The position numbers were made by a program, and so were the translations under genes. DNA of 64,000 nt, from the NCBI GenBank assembly GCA_902729315.2, contig LR746281.1, positions 5,001-69,000 on the forward strand, in the 5' to 3' direction. Of this stretch, positions 22,101 to 35,565 are shown piece by piece; within the stretch, counting starts at the first letter, position 1, and each line of letters begins with the position of its first letter. The stretch comes from Spirodela intermedia. Its lineage: Eukaryota; Streptophyta; Magnoliopsida; Alismatales; Araceae. The notes under the pieces were generated by a model, which saw only the letters and a list, made by a program, of their open reading frames with translations, did not search any database and had not been told where the DNA came from.

Positions 22101-25100
22101 TTATAAACTATTTTTGTTACCAAATGTTGCTACATCATTTCTCATCACAAAAGGCCTCATCTAATGTAAATCAAGAGTACTTTCTACTGAAGAGCTTCGT
22201 CCCGCGCATATATACCCATTTTCACACTCCACCTGGGCCACAGGGTCACAGAAATGTTATGTTACCACACACTGCAGTTTTATCAGAGTGTCCAACGTAT
22301 GTTCCTACCTCACCATAATATCTCCATCTCCACAGGGTAGTCATCATATGCCTAAAGTACGACATGCCCCAGTGGGTTTATGCAAATCCATTAGCATGAA
22401 CCACCCTCCTGTAATAATGAACTAATGCAGTATAATATGTATATCACACCTGGGATGAGTGCAAAGTTCCAGTCAAGTCAGAAGATATAGCATGATGATG
22501 GCCGATACACCATCCAGAATGTGATAGTACCAAGGAAATTCTTTCCATGAAACATTGGTCAGATTTGTTTTTGTTGGAAAGTGGATGGCATCAGGTGACC
22601 GTTAAATAACTAAAAATATATTTTATACAAATAAAAATTTTAACTTTAAAAGCACGGTAATCCAGCTAAAAGAGCAAAGAAAAGTTCAAAAGTATTAGAC
22701 GAAAGCATTCCGATCATCATTAAGTAAAAAAATATAAAATTGCAGTAGCACCTGTTCTTTTTTTAAAAGTGACTGTTGTAACTCCTCAAAAGAATTTTCC
22801 TTGGTTTCCAAGGCACGACACAACTCATCCATATTTTCTCGGAGTCTGTGAAAAGGTACATACGGTTAGAACCAAGGCAGAAACAAAAATTCAAGTATGC
22901 ATAAAAATTATATTTTTTTTCTATTTTAGCTTCTATGAAGATTAGGATATGGAATGAGATGAAAACTGGACATGGAGCAAAAAAATTCTTAGCATGTCAA
23001 CATAGCATTAGAAAAAAGAATGCTGCTCGTAGAAGAACAGACAAGAGAACACTCCGGAACAAAAAAAAGATAAAAGAAGTGTAGTTAGAATATATTACAA
23101 CAGCATTACTCTAACAAGATCAAACTGGAGCTTCTAGCAGTCGTTTGGGAAACCGAATGTACATCCAATAATTTATTTAATGGATTTACTCTGAGACAGA
23201 TCACAGGGTTCCATCTCGTCTTTGAACTATCATCATGATCGTTTGCCTTGTAGTATTTTATGTAGTTAGAATATGTTCCATCTCGTCTTTGAACTATCAT
23301 TCATGTATGCAAGTACTTTCTGTCAAACACATTTAAAATGAAAGGTGGGAAGGATAAGTCCATGAAAAATGGGTTAATGCAGCATAGTTGATACATGCAG
23401 CATTTCAGATTGAAGGTAGCATAATCCATCCCCAGATTTGATGTGCACAGCATCTGATTAGAGACAGTGTACACTAACTTGAACTCCTGCCCAGCTTGTA
23501 AATCTGAAAAAGTCAAGCTAACCTCAACTGTACAAATGTTATTAAGGATGGAATAAATGTCATAAGAAAAATCGATTTAAGTAAGCATATATCCTTAAAC
23601 TTTCTATAAAAAAAAACCTAAAAGCATGTATCCTTAAACTTGCTAAAAAAGAATTGTTTTTCTAATTAAAATAAATTCAATTGGCTCTAAAATATGATAC
23701 AGTACAAAGCTGATATCAGTCATGCCAACAACATACAAAGTTGACACGATTTCTAAGTCCCTAGGCACGATCCAGATGATGGCCTGATACCAATAGTTCA
23801 GTCTCTAAACCTTGTTCCCGACGATGAACTCTGTATCAGAGATTCTTTTTTCTTAGTTTTGAAATTGACACTACTCACTCTCACAAGAACGGTGAAGATC
23901 ATAAAGGTTACTTGGGAAAAACGTGTACTTCGGAGTTAGTTTATGTGGGTCAGTTTTCTAGTGGGACAGTTTCCTAGTTTGTTAGCCTCCTAGTTGGTCA
24001 GCTTCTTTAACCAAAGTAGTTACGTTTTTCTGTGGTCAAGGTAACTATACACAACTAGCCATTGTTCTATGATTTGAGATGAATAAAATATTTTTCCTGA
24101 CTGTTTATTCTTGTATGGTTTGCGTCAGCTAAATTTGCAGAAACTCATATTTAACAAGAAAATGAGATTAAAGATGTATTTACTTGCTATTGGATGTCCT
24201 CAGTTGTTTTTTTTCAAACTCCATCGACCTTAGAGCTTCATTGGCATGCTGAAGAGTGCGCTCTAATTCCTGCTGTGCTAATGACTGCTGTGCAGCTGCC
24301 TGCTCAGCCTTCTCTTTGACCTCATGAAGATGCACTTCAAGATCATCTTTTTCCTGAATAGATATTATTTTTCATTTTTTATCGAAATATGGTATGAATC
24401 AAACCAAAAATGCGATTAAAGTGAATGAGGCAAATACGCATCAAGTGATAGGGCAAATAACTATGAAAGAATCCAAGTAAAATCAGAGTCATAAGAAAAG
24501 AGCTCTCATAAGAGCCATGACAGTTATAATAATCATTCCTTCTTGCCTTTAACCTGTACAGAAGATACAAATCCTGACAGAGTCATTAATGTCCATTCTT
24601 TAGTTGAGTCAGCATCAAAACCAATAGCCTATTACTGATATCCCGCGCATATCTGAATTTGGACATAAAATTCACCAAGGCTACATAACACAATGCATCA
24701 AATAAAATCTAAATTAGTTCCCTCCCCCCAATCAGTTTAGAGATGGCTGAAAAAAAGCTTGAACCACTCAACAAACCAGGAAGAAAAATCTACAATGTAT
24801 TTCTCATAGAAAATCAAGCGTCAGAACCACAGCAACAATGCCACAATACAAAAAGGATTAACTCTAGTCTGACTGTGCATAGCACAGACGCCAACTGAGA
24901 CCAAATCTGGTTTGATGATCGGAATTGTCACACATTGGAAAGCCTCTAATTGCAGCATTCTGTAAGAACATTTTAATTTGTGAAACCTATTTTTCAACTG
25001 TCTTTCATCAAGTCAGCATCATATGTCTTCGCGCCATACATAAAGGTATTCATTTTAAATTTTAATTCCACTGCACAATATTTTCTCCTCCTGATCTTCG

Positions 25101-28100
25101 TACATGATAGTATCCAACACTCTCAGAAAAACAAACTCATCACTCACCAGACAAACCATTGATGGGCAGAACCATTACGTCAAATAACAATCACATTGAT
25201 AATTTTCACCCCAAATTCTATGTGACATAAACATCGGAATTAAAATTAACAAGTTGCACAGACATCCATCATACCTTTTGTATCTCTTGAATCTTTTGCT
25301 TTGCACGTTTGTGAAGCCTCCCAAACTTGGAATCAAGATCCATATACTTTTCATCACGCACTTTTATTTCCTGTTCCATCTTCTGTTGAGCTACATAAGA
25401 AATCAACAAAATGATGAACAAGGTAATATGCAAAACAAGAAAATTAGACGATCACCGGAAAAAAATATAATAAAAAGCTGATGCATCTCACCAGCAGACT
25501 GAAAATTACCAACAGAAAGAATAAGCTTATAAATCTTCAGTCTGTTCCAAGTAGGATACAGTTTTGTAACTTCTAATGTAGAAAAAGCTACAGTTGAGTG
25601 CCACAGGAAAAGTTGAAAACAGATTGATCATAATTTGGCACCACGGTACATGATATTTTCATCTTTACGAAAATCTAGGTCTCTATCGTTCTTCACTGTA
25701 TGACTATTATTTTGAGAAATCATGGTCCACAATAATTCACTTAAGGGGTTTGAACTAGCATTATTCATGAATTAGAGTCACCATTTGAGATGGCATTACA
25801 AAAGATGGAGAATAAAACAACAACAACAGACAAGAGTGGAGAATAAAGACATTGCTTTTCCGGAACCAGTGAAGGAAAAATACGCCCAAAAGATGATTAG
25901 GGAGGGTACTGATGATTGGACCCACACTGTCGATCAAAGACCACTCTTTTTAGAGAAGTGGAACATAATGGTAAGATTGATAGCATACAAGAATGATCAC
26001 AGAAGCTGAGGGAAACAAAAGAAAGTCATACTTCACTTAAAGGTCATGGTGAAACAAATCAAACTTAGATAATAAGGAAAAAGGAAACAGAATCAATGAG
26101 AAATGATGTCCAGAACCATAAGAGGATAGTAAAGATAGGACAACTTAATGATTAAATGCCAAGCTAGATAATTTACGTTTTTCTTTTTCTTCTGCCTTCA
26201 GAACAAGGTTTTCTTTTGCATATACGACTCATGTCCCTATGATACTGTGGACTTCGTTGACGAAGGAAAAAATGGAAGGCTTGTTTTCAGTAGGTAGTCT
26301 CCACTTGGCACATGCTACAGAAACCACGGATTCAAATTATTAGTTCGAGGAATGAGGTAAATGAATATGACTATGATTATGATTAGAACAATAGGAGATA
26401 TAAAATGCACCGAAAATTATGAGTACATTTTGGACATGACATCAATTGTGTGACAAGACAGAGTGCAATTCAAATCTTGATGAAGGCTGCTACAAAACAT
26501 AGGAAGCAAGACTACCTTTTGGAAACAAGAAAAACAAGCGATGACAAAATGGGAATAGAAATTTAATCATCATACATAGTGAGGCACATCTACTCTCTAA
26601 GATGGCAGTCTCATCTTCTGTGACAGCGACCATGATGCTACAGTTTAAAAGTATATATCCGAGTCAGAGACAACATGATAGAGGAATGGCTCTCAAGGTT
26701 GATTTTGAGAAGGCTTGTAAGAATTAAACTTTTCAGGTGATTCATAGGATGGAACCTCAATTTGAAGGGTTGAATGAACTCACTATTGACACTAACTCAA
26801 CCAAATTTTGCAAGCAGCCCACTGCAGTACTAAAGAAATTCTTTCATACGTAGACTTTTTGCCTGATCCATTCTAAAAAAAGTCAGAGAAAACTATGTCC
26901 ATAATTCTATGATTCCCAATAACCTCTACAAGATCAGAAAGGCAAAAACCTTAAAAGCCCACCAGGAAAATGTCCAGGGATCATTCAGACCTGAGATTTA
27001 CTTCACCATCATAAGTAGAGGGACAGACTGGATGACTATGTCCTGAAGGAAATTTAAAACCTAAGAACAGCCTATATCAGCAGAAAATGCAGATTGCTGG
27101 GCAATGTCTCAAACAAGACAGCTAATAATGCTATCTCTGCTGCAGCAAAGGGCTTTTGTTTTTCTGTTCAACCCTCCTATTCCTTGGAAATTATAGCGTA
27201 TTTTTTAGATAGTGACAAAAAGTGATGTTCTGTACTAGTGTGAACAGGAGTTAATTTTTTGTCAGCCAGTTGAACAAATTTTCGTTTAAAACAGGAATTA
27301 TCCAGAAACAAGAGGGTGTGTTTCAGCCGCTAAATTCTGGATCAATAAAGATTTGATGGAATGGTCTACAGAAGCCCGACTTAGGAAGCTAGTCTGTGTT
27401 TTATAAGGAATAAATAGGCTTCAAGAAAGGCTGATTGTTACTAGGACCCAAAACTGGAAAGTAAGATGGAAGCGGATGTCAGTACCGGCTCATTATACCT
27501 TAAAATGGGGCCCATACGTGGCATTCCAGAGCCCAACAGGAAGGCAACTAAGCAGAAGAACAGACAATTTGCTCACTGAAGGTTACTTGGGTTGAGAATT
27601 GGGACAGGAGGATTCGTTAATTATGTCCTGGACAAACTGCAGCCTTGTTCAATCCCCAACGCATTTTCCCATCTGAAGTTTTATGACAGCTCTGGGCACT
27701 TGTTCCGAATTAAAGACGGCAACATAGTTCCCACTACAAAAGAAACATACAAGTGCAGAAAAAGTCAACCTTCTGCTAGCTGGGCAGAGAGCTCCTCGGC
27801 CCGCGCATCCAGCTCTGAGTACAGGACTCTCAGATTCGCCAGGGCATCCTCAGCGGCTTTCTGAGTCTCCCTCCTCTCCTGGATCTCTACACTCAGAGTC
27901 CTTATTTCCTCCCGAAGCCGTGACAAATCTTCTGAAGGTGAATCTCCTGCCTGCACGCCCACCCCCTGACCAATTCCGATGCCAATTCTGCTCTCATTCA
28001 ATTCTATAAACTGGGCCTTCAGGTATTCTTTCTGGAAGGTGAGTTCAGCCACCATCTGGACGATCTCATCATCAGCGTCTTCGCTGCCGGCTCGAACCCC

Positions 28101-28115
28101 GCTCTCCATCTTCAC
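13133..28115 (-). CDS. GRIP: GRIP-domain golgin, trans-Golgi coiled-coil tether (complete, 21 exons)
   Basis: Coding exons in transcript order: 28115-27770, 25390-25275, 24353-24184, 22845-22752, 20928-20842, 20714-20634, 19837-19712, 18108-18000, 17898-17819, 16998-16870, 16780-16680, 15981-15848, 15752-15655, 15569-15450, 14552-14525, 14391-14333, 14033-13962, 13888-13841, 13717-13612, 13468-13410, 13261-13133. They sum to 2,292 bases (763 aa) with all phases consistent. The protein is almost entirely coiled coil (about 20-680), then LARQQAQREEELAQSQ (from about 629) and a C-terminal GRIP domain: DMTYLKNVILKLLETG (Tyr690), EALLPVVGMLLQFSPEE, ending RFSFS. In this family the conserved Tyr is needed for binding ARL1-type GTPase and trans-Golgi targeting; the plant member (Arabidopsis At5g66030) has similar length. 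The 28-bp exon at 14525-14552 and the acceptor at 14391 are the least certain. Introns hold no recognised gene. Confidence 0.92.
13889..13961 (-). other. GC-AG intron in the GRIP gene (73 bp)
   Basis: The exon encoding the HILALQ segment ends in CAG followed by GCGGGT rather than GT. The next exon begins after CCAG and encodes EEIEELEREN, exactly contiguous in the family. No in-frame GT donor fits, so this is a non-canonical GC-AG intron. It is also among the shortest introns of the gene. Confidence 0.8.
18651..18698. repeat. Tandem duplication in a GRIP intron
   Basis: Two adjacent near-identical units of about 23 bases, each containing ACAGCTATGTATGTAAATAT. It lies in a long intron and has no evident role. 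Confidence 0.85.
19960..20030. repeat. Direct repeat in a GRIP intron
   Basis: The motif CTCTCTATGCATAAATAG occurs twice, at about 19964-19981 and 20011-20028. Non-coding. Confidence 0.75.
23208..23301. repeat. Direct repeat in a GRIP intron
   Basis: A segment of about 26 bases beginning GTTCCATCTCGTCTTTG and ending AACTATCAT occurs at about 23208-23233 and again at about 23275-23300. Non-coding. Confidence 0.85.
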
Positions 28116-29499
28116 TCCGAGCAGCTACGCCGCGCCCAGCCGGGGGACGAGCGCGCACCACCACGAAGTCCACGGTGCCAGCATCAAGCGGCGCCGCCGG
28201 TAGTTGCAGGGGATCGGATCTCGCACATCTACGGACCGTAGGTCGAGCAATGCATATGCTGTTTCCATACTCTGTTCACGAGGACGTTTCATACCGGTGG
28301 AAATTCCAAGTCGCTAATTTTCTATAAATTATGAATCATTTTATATTTCACTATTTATTATTTTTATTAAAAGTAATCAATAATCTTTTATCTTATTTTA
28401 AATTCAAGAGAAAATAAGTTTTCAATAATTCTATTAATTCCTACTTCGTAAAAATTATTTTGGAATTCATCATTAGTTCATCACGGTCAAGTCTCTCACT
28501 AGATACGTAAATTCCAGTTTTATACTACCAATGTGGATGACATCTCTCTCTCTCTCTCTCTCTCCCCTACCCATCAAGTCCCTATTTCATCCATCACATT
28601 ACCTCAATTGCTTTGCACGTAATTAATTTTATAACTATTTATAGTTTTTCTTATTTTGTGAATACTCTTATAAATCATTATTGTTGATCTTGATAAAAGT
28701 TCAATTTCTTGCAAGGTTATGTCAAACTAATTTTTTTTATTTTTACTAGTAACTTAGTTGTAACCAATTGTTATTTTAATGATGTAAAAAACTAAAAATT
28801 CGATGGTACTGTTTATTTTTGTCAAGGTACAAAATATGTCTACTTTGAAAGTAGATGGTCTACACATTAAAGGGTTGGTTTCAAACTTCTATAATTCCAA
28901 AAAATTATGTTGATATCAGAAGCAAAAATTAAATGAATAATCTAATCCAAGGTAATGAATTCTTCATTATTCTAGCTTTATATAAAATTGGAAGTCTATT
29001 TCATTTGTCACATTTGAATAGGTTACTAATAATTCTCTAAATTATATGACTAAGATGTCAATTTTTATTTGTGTTTACACCTTATTTTTTAAAAAGATAC
29101 ACAATGATATAATTTTTAGAAAAAAAAATATTAACATTGATTTATTGATATATTTTTTAAAATAAAAAATTTAAAGTGATTGTGATTATGGAAGTTAAAT
29201 AATAAGACTTAAGATTTAAAATTTTAAGATGATATGTGATAAGTCTTCATTATCATGAGTTAATAATTAATAAATAATATAGTTTTAACCTTAACTCATG
29301 AAAAATAGACTTATATTTATGTTAAATTGTGAAGAGTGATTTTAGTTAATTAATGTAATTTTTTGGCTAATTATGTGATTTTATAGAATTCTTATAATCT
29401 TATTTTTGAGATAAATAAAGAAAAAGAAATTAAAAGAAAAAGATAGAAAAAGAGGGGGACTCATTGGCCAGCCAAGCTTGGAAGTGAGTGAGAAGCACA

Positions 29500-29592
29500 A
29501 ACAAGGTAGAGCCGCGAGTAAGGGCTCGAGTGGTTATAGATTGATAAGGGCACATGTGCGTCACTCACCTTCTACATCACCTGTGGTTAGTT
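29500..29592 (+). repeat. Dispersed repeat, copy 1 (possible tRNA-derived SINE relic)
   Basis: The segment contains CTCGAGTGGTTA, then GCACATGTGCGTCACTC, CCTTCTACATCACC and a TTGGC-type end. It resembles 31296-31385 in the same order. The first block looks like a Pol III A-box, but no B-box sits at the right distance, so the SINE label is only a suggestion. Confidence 0.4.
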
Positions 29593-31289
29593 GGCTATTG
29601 GGTAAGGAATAATCTTACACATGCGAGAAAAGGACTCAATACTTCTAAATATAGCATTGGTACATATCCGTTTCAACATTTGGTGTATAATATATTTGAG
29701 ACTAAACCAACAATCACACTTCCTCAAGAATGTTTCGATGATTATAATACCAAAAATACTCCTTATTTATAACAATGAGATATCATGATAACGTTACTTT
29801 ATAAGAGTATTCGAATACTTATTTACTCTCTCTCATGCAAGCAAACGATCGACATAGATTCAAATCCTACTAGAGGTGAAATTTATATTTTTATTTAATT
29901 AAATTACGACTTTCTTACAAATCACTAATAAAAGATTAAGCTGACAAAATTACTCAATCATTAGTAAAATCTCATCAATACAATTTATGGAGCATTATTA
30001 CTAAAAATTTTAAATGATTCGTAATAAAAGGATCACAAATTTATGGAGTAAATCATCTTTGATTGATCAACGAGTAAATTATCGTTGGGAAGAAGACAAT
30101 CCACTAAGAGATGAGTTACCACCTCTTAAGAGCATACCAAATGCAATAAAGATTCCTCTTGCTACACGAACTTAAAGATGAAGCTCTCTAACACATGTTC
30201 CACCTCCATCTAGCTCATTTTCATTGGGTGATAGTCATCGGAAAGCCACAAACTCACTATTTTTCTACTATGTCGAGTGACAACCACTAAAGACGATTTG
30301 ACGACCTATTCCATTAATCTCTAAACTTCACAAACAGATCTAAAGATTACTCATATTATCTTTATCCAAAAAGAGTCATCTAGGCTATAGACATTGTATG
30401 ACAATCTTGCCGAATACTTAAGATTTTGATACATCCTCAACGCATCACCGTGGTGATGTCAAAACTCTATTTTACTATTTTTTAATTAGTTTAACTTTCA
30501 CTATCATTTTCTAGACTTCAAAAGAAGATTCAACGAATGCACAAGTCGTTCATGTCTAAAGAGAGCTTTTGAGACTGTAGATATCATTTTATGACCCTTC
30601 TAAACACACAGAACTTTGACAATCATTGTCGCAAATACGAAACTTTGACTTTCCTATTTTTGACTTAATTTTTACTTCATTTAGTGATAATTTATATGAT
30701 TTAAATTTTCTAAACTACTCTTCATTCAATTATAATTCTTTCGAGTTTCACAGATCTTAATTTTACTAATTAAATCATATGTAATCATTTACATAAGAAT
30801 TTTTAGGTGAAACTCTATTTTTGCCCGATTCATATTCGTTAGGTGCTGATGGCAATTAATGCCCACACCTTTATTTCTCTTTTTCATGAATTTTAAATAT
30901 ATTTTATTTTTATTTCTTAATCTAAAATTTATAAAAAATTACATTCTTCAAAAAAAATTCTGAAATATTACCCAATATTATATTACATCTCAATGATAAA
31001 CTTGGAGGATTTCTACTATTTTTGAAACTTTTATTTAATTATAATTGATTTATTTGTTCAAAAATAATTCTAAATATCTAAAAATTAGTATTCTTTAGTT
31101 TTATAAATTTTAAATTTACATGATTTACTATACAATGATAAGTCACATCAATATGAGTTTTTAAAAAAAATTCAAAAAAATTAATATGTTTCTTAGAGTT
31201 TCATAAGTTTATTATGACAAAAATAATAAAGTAAAATAGAGGGGCCTATTGGCAAGTAGTTGACTACTCGGTGGGTAACTTAGTTATGA

Positions 31290-31385
31290 GAGATCAAGAG
31301 TTGGCAACTCAAGTGGCTCAAGTATCCATCACAAGCACATGTGTGTCACTCCCCTTCCATGTCACCCACAAGAGTTGGCCCATGA
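31290..31385 (+). repeat. Dispersed repeat, copy 2
   Basis: Diverged copy of 29500-29592: CTCAAGTGGCTCAAG, then GCACATGTGTGTCACTC, CCTTCCATGTCACCC and GTTGGCC. The two copies are in the same orientation, about 1.8 kb apart. Confidence 0.45.
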
Positions 31386-33760
31386 GCTAGGGTATGATAT
31401 CATCACATATGTTGCATGGGGTCAGATCATTAGTTCTCTCTCTCTCTTTCCTAGTCATTATGCTCCTAAGGGGTAGGAATCAATATACATAAAATGCTCT
31501 ATCATATATACTTGTAAAAATCTCGAAAAAACTCGAATTGAGAATAAACCTACATGATTGTCGATCTGATAGAGCACCAATTGACCATTGACCTGCTTGT
31601 CATGCAAGTGGCTGAGTTTGATTCATGTGTCTTCCACAAGTTAATCCAACAGAAAACAAAAGGAAGATGGCAAAAATGCCACTCGAAATGACATAAATCA
31701 ATTGGAAATTTTCAGGAAAATGTTGGAAAATAAAGAAAAAACTGAAAAATAAAGAGCTAAACAAAACTTGATCTAAAAATCCTAATTTCTCAGCAAATAC
31801 TTGTTTAATTGATCTGAAATTTCAAATGAAGTTTCGTTACTCAATAATGTCATTGTTTGAATGATGTTATATACTAAAAATGTCATTTTTGACAAGCATT
31901 GGAGTGGGAAATAGAAGTCAAAGACTCAAGAAAAAAAATAAAGGAAACAATTAAATCGAAATGAAAAAAATATATATTTGGATGTAGGTAAGAGAAAGGA
32001 GGCTCATTGCTCCTCTAAGAGATCATACAAATGGTGGACCATAGGGCAAGAGGTCGGAAGACATGGAACAAGGCTGGAGAGTAAGGGAAGGAGGATCAAA
32101 AGACTTAGATGGTTGCAAATCAATAGAGTTCTTTATGTTTCATATTTTTATTATTGTCTTATTTTATTTATTTTATATTTTTTGAGTGATAAATAATGAT
32201 CAAAGAGACCTTATTTTGAAATTTATTTAATTTAAGTATTTTTTCTTCTCATTTTCTTGGGTGAAAAATAAAGAAATAAGATAACTTTATTTTCTGTTCT
32301 TAGTTTCAATCATCATGAATTTAATTAAGATTTTGATTATAATTACTGGTAACTGCATTTTTCATCCTTAGGTGACAGACAAGGAAAATAAAAAAAATGA
32401 AGTTATAAGGTTTAATTTATATTTTATATTTTAATTATAAGTTTTTTAATTCTATAGGACTTTGCTGCATGATGAATAGTAGAGTCTGATTTTAGTTTTA
32501 GAATTTATTTTTTATCATGATTTTAATTATTTTAGTTTATCCTTGATTACTGCCAAGTATATTCTTGTAGTTTATTTATTTCACTTTATTTTGGATCTTA
32601 TTTTTAATTATTTCAAAGCATTCCCCATGTCAGTAGAAGTCATTCTATTGACAACCACCCTTATCATCTTTCTACATCATAATCTCTAATTTATTTTCTT
32701 CTATTAATGATTTAATCATCTCATCATTAAAACTTTATTTCTTATTATCTAGAACTTACAAGATAATTAAATATACGAAATTAATAAGTAAATAAGGCTA
32801 GTAATAAATGAAGAAAACATTTTATCATTTATCTCATCTCATTTCATTTTGTTCTTTTCTTTGTATCATCTTTTATGTTAGAAAAATTAAAAAAATCATC
32901 AAAACTAATATTCACCATCTTTGAGGATCAACCTGAACTTGCACTAATATTAGAATTTATTTTGAGAGTTCAATTATCAATATTATTAAATTTATATGCA
33001 TTAAAACTAACAAATACATGATCAGTTACCAATTGAGTTTATTTATGTATGTTTAGTAATGATTGAATTTATTCTGATAATGGACCATGTTTCATATTGT
33101 ACTGTTCTCAAAAAGGTACAATTGTTCTAAGAGCTATTCCAGAGTTACCTAACATCTAGTTCATAACCTTTTAGCAATTTCGTGCGGAGGCAGCGGATGG
33201 AGGCGGTGGAAGAAGGCGGCAGCGGTTGGCGGCGGTGGGGATGGATAAGACCCTCACGGCCTTTCCATGCGGAGCGATGACCCTCACGGCCTCTCCTTGC
33301 CGATGATGGGCCGTTTCTTCGATAACCTTCGATAACTATCAGAAGGTTTCATCAGCAGATGGATTACTGTCGTGCTTTTTCTCCGGTAGTTAGCCATAAG
33401 AGCAAAATCCAGCGCTGTGAGGGGCACCTATACGCTCCTATACTGGGATTTTGCATGACGCTCACTCACCTTCTTAGCGGGCAGGTTCCGCTGAGGTTGC
33501 ACGACTCTCCTCCACTGTCGGCAGTGGAGGAGCCAGACACTATCTATCTCGGACCTTCTCTGCGTCACGGGGATCGCAAGTCACAGTCAAACAGGCCTTT
33601 TGAAAACATGACAAGCACTGAAGTGCAGTGCGGGGAAAGGGAGCATGGAGTCAGCGACATCCACCACCTAATGAAACAAAAGGATGGAGCCGAGTGATCA
33701 GAGAAACAGAGGGAAGGGCGGAATGTGGGACATAGCCAGAAGACCCATGTCTCTCCCCTC

Positions 33761-34151
33761 TTATTGTTTGTCGCCCGTGATCTGGTCAAGCACGAGGACT
33801 AGTCCCATCGAGAAGGCGGCATCGAACCCCGGAGCCAGCCGCAGGCAAAACACGTCCCTACCAAGTACCATGCTGTCGGACATCACGTCTGCCGCCGATG
33901 AAGCTGAAGACACCACTTTCCTCCTGATCTCCGCCACCACCGCGGCGCTGCCTTCCTCAGCTTCCCCGAGCGTGCTACCTTTCTCAGAGTGGGCGTCGTA
34001 GACTGTGCAGCACCTCTGGGAGAAGGAGCCTTCCACTCGTCTCGCGGTGTCCCGTTCCTCCGATTCCGTAGACCTCCACGAAGATCCCAGCGGAGTTCCC
34101 GACGATTGAGCGCCTTCCCCGTCCACCTTTTCCCCCAGTAGCCCTTCCCAT
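33761..34151 (-). pseudogene. LURP-one-related (LOR) gene, exon 2, separated from its 5' part by a copia insertion
   Basis: The minus strand encodes the second half of a LURP-one-related protein (Tubby-C-like fold; plant family linked to pathogen response and membrane association). It contains LLGEKVDGEGA near the start, VAEIRRKV, VLGRDVFCLRLAPGFD and AFSMGLVLVLDQI, and ends at a TAA (33761-33763). Reading upstream, the frame breaks at 34151 where the copia 5' LTR begins. The missing bases continue at 38975, beyond the element, where the preceding codons (LHQRW) are found. The two halves together give the classic LHQRWEGLLGEK, so the insertion lies within the Glu codon after RW. The gene is broken unless the element is removed by splicing. 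Confidence 0.88.
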
Positions 34152-34510
34152 TGAAGGGGCTTGATCCAGCCCCACCACCGCCGTGGATTGCCGTCTCCGG
34201 CAAATTCTCTGGCGAGACTGATTTGGGCGTTTTACTTCTTCCGGGTGATTATTTTCTGTTTGCAGGATTGATCGGGCAGTCCATCATCAGGAGTTATAAC
34301 GGCGAGGATGGTGCCACCTCGGACACCAAGCTAGCTCAGCAAGGAGTTAGTTGCGTGCTCTCTCTCTCCTACGACGATTGGCTCCCCGATATAAGGGGCT
34401 GTGTTCGACGTATTGACATGCGGAACATTCTCTCCTACGACGATTTCTCCTTCTTGATTTTTTCTTTATCCGGAAGTTCTTGGAGCGGATCTAGTTTTGC
34501 GAAGCCAACA
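34152..34510 (+). repeat. copia 5' LTR
   Basis: Begins TGAAGGGGCTTG and ends GCGAAGCCAACA. It has a degraded TATA-like motif (GATATAAGG, about 34388-34396), where the 3' LTR has CTATATAATG. A LOR exon 2 fragment on the minus strand abuts its left end. Confidence 0.93.
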
Positions 34511-34549
34511 AGTGGTATCAGAGCCACTCGACTCCACGAGATCAAGAAG

Positions 34550-35559
34550 ATGGCCGAGAAGACAGGTGAGGCGAGCACCTCAGGCAAGCGTGGGGGAGAG
34601 ATGGTGGCGCTGGTGCCATCCCTCAAGTTCTCAAAGACCAAATACAGAGTGTGGTCGATGTCTATGGAGGAATATTTAGAGTCTCATGACCTTGGCAGGC
34701 AATCGTTGGGGAGAACATCTCGAAAAATAAAGATCACTTGGTATTATCGACAATCATCAGTGCGGTTTCAGAAGACCTGCTGACAATTCTTGACGCCAAG
34801 AAGACGGCGAAAGAAAATTGGGAGATTCTACGGCAATGGAACCTCGGCATGGACCGAGTGATTCAGTCTCACATTCAAGGATTGAAACGAGAATTTGAGT
34901 TGCTTTTCATATGGCCAAGACTGACTCAATTGTGGATTTCACGATGAAATTCACGCAAATCGTTTCCAAATTGCGGAATTTGGGAGAGGCGATGGAAGAG
35001 CGAGAGATTGTGCAGCATTTTCTGAGGGTGATGCCTTCGAAATTCGACACACTTACCTTGCCACTAGAGCAGTATAGTGATTTGGACAAGGTGAGCCTTG
35101 ACAAGGTAATTGGCTCTCTCACTGTTCATGAGCTGCAGCTCAAGGAACGGGAATCTCATGAAGAAGAGTAGGCATCATTGGCCAAGGCGATGAGCAAAGC
35201 GAAACTAACGAGTGAGGAGGAGTCCTCATCTCATGGAAGAGGCCGTCATTGCAGCCGCGGGGCGAGGCAGAGGCAGAGGCCGAGGACAAAATCAGCCTCC
35301 AGAAGAAGATAAGAAGACTTTCAACAAGTCGGCAATTCAATGCTATAACTTTCAGAAGTTCGGCCACTTTGCATATGAATGCAGAAGTGCTAAGAAAGAG
35401 AAAGAAGTCTGGGCTTATGTGGTGGACTCAGCCTCGGCAGTGGTAAGCACTCCTTCTGCCCCTGCTGCTACGTCATCTCTTCTGATGGCAATTGAAGATG
35501 CACAGAGTGACTTCCTCCTTCAAGGCTCCAAGGGTGATCTCAGCAATCTAGACTTGTGA
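34550..35559 (+). pseudogene. copia gag remnant
   Basis: Gag-type capsid sequence starts at an ATG just after the primer site and then breaks into several frames. Recognisable parts are a UBN2-like stretch (KENWEILRQWN; then TMKFTQIVSKLRNLGE, VQHFLRVMPSKFD). An RGRGRGRGQ basic region and a zinc knuckle at 35341-35382 follow. In the knuckle the second Cys is Phe (CYNFQKFGHFAYEC), so zinc binding should be lost. It ends before the protease. Confidence 0.88.
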
Positions 35560-35565
35560 TAACTT

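Larger units (their letters stand above)
28116..33760. other. AT-rich intergenic region
   Basis: The first bases hold the 5' flank of the GRIP gene; they are GC-rich to about 28210, then strongly AT-rich. A CT run lies at about 28540-28564 and another near 31435-31448. A dispersed repeat pair is listed separately. No ORF shows family resemblance. From 33182 the sequence becomes GC-rich (GGCGG-rich, with ACCCTCACGGCCT twice at about 33250-33295) and leads into the LOR gene's 3' flank. Confidence 0.6.

Noticed and set aside
29522-29875. tRNA gene or complete tRNA-derived SINE
   Set aside because: An A-box-like block (about 29525) and a B-box-like block (GATTCAAATCC, about 29860) are over 300 bases apart, far too distant for one Pol III promoter, and no cloverleaf could be drawn.
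33359-33697. 112-codon plus-strand ORF left of the LOR exon
   Set aside because: No recognisable domain, low-complexity GC-rich surroundings, and it is most likely 3' flank of the minus-strand LOR gene.
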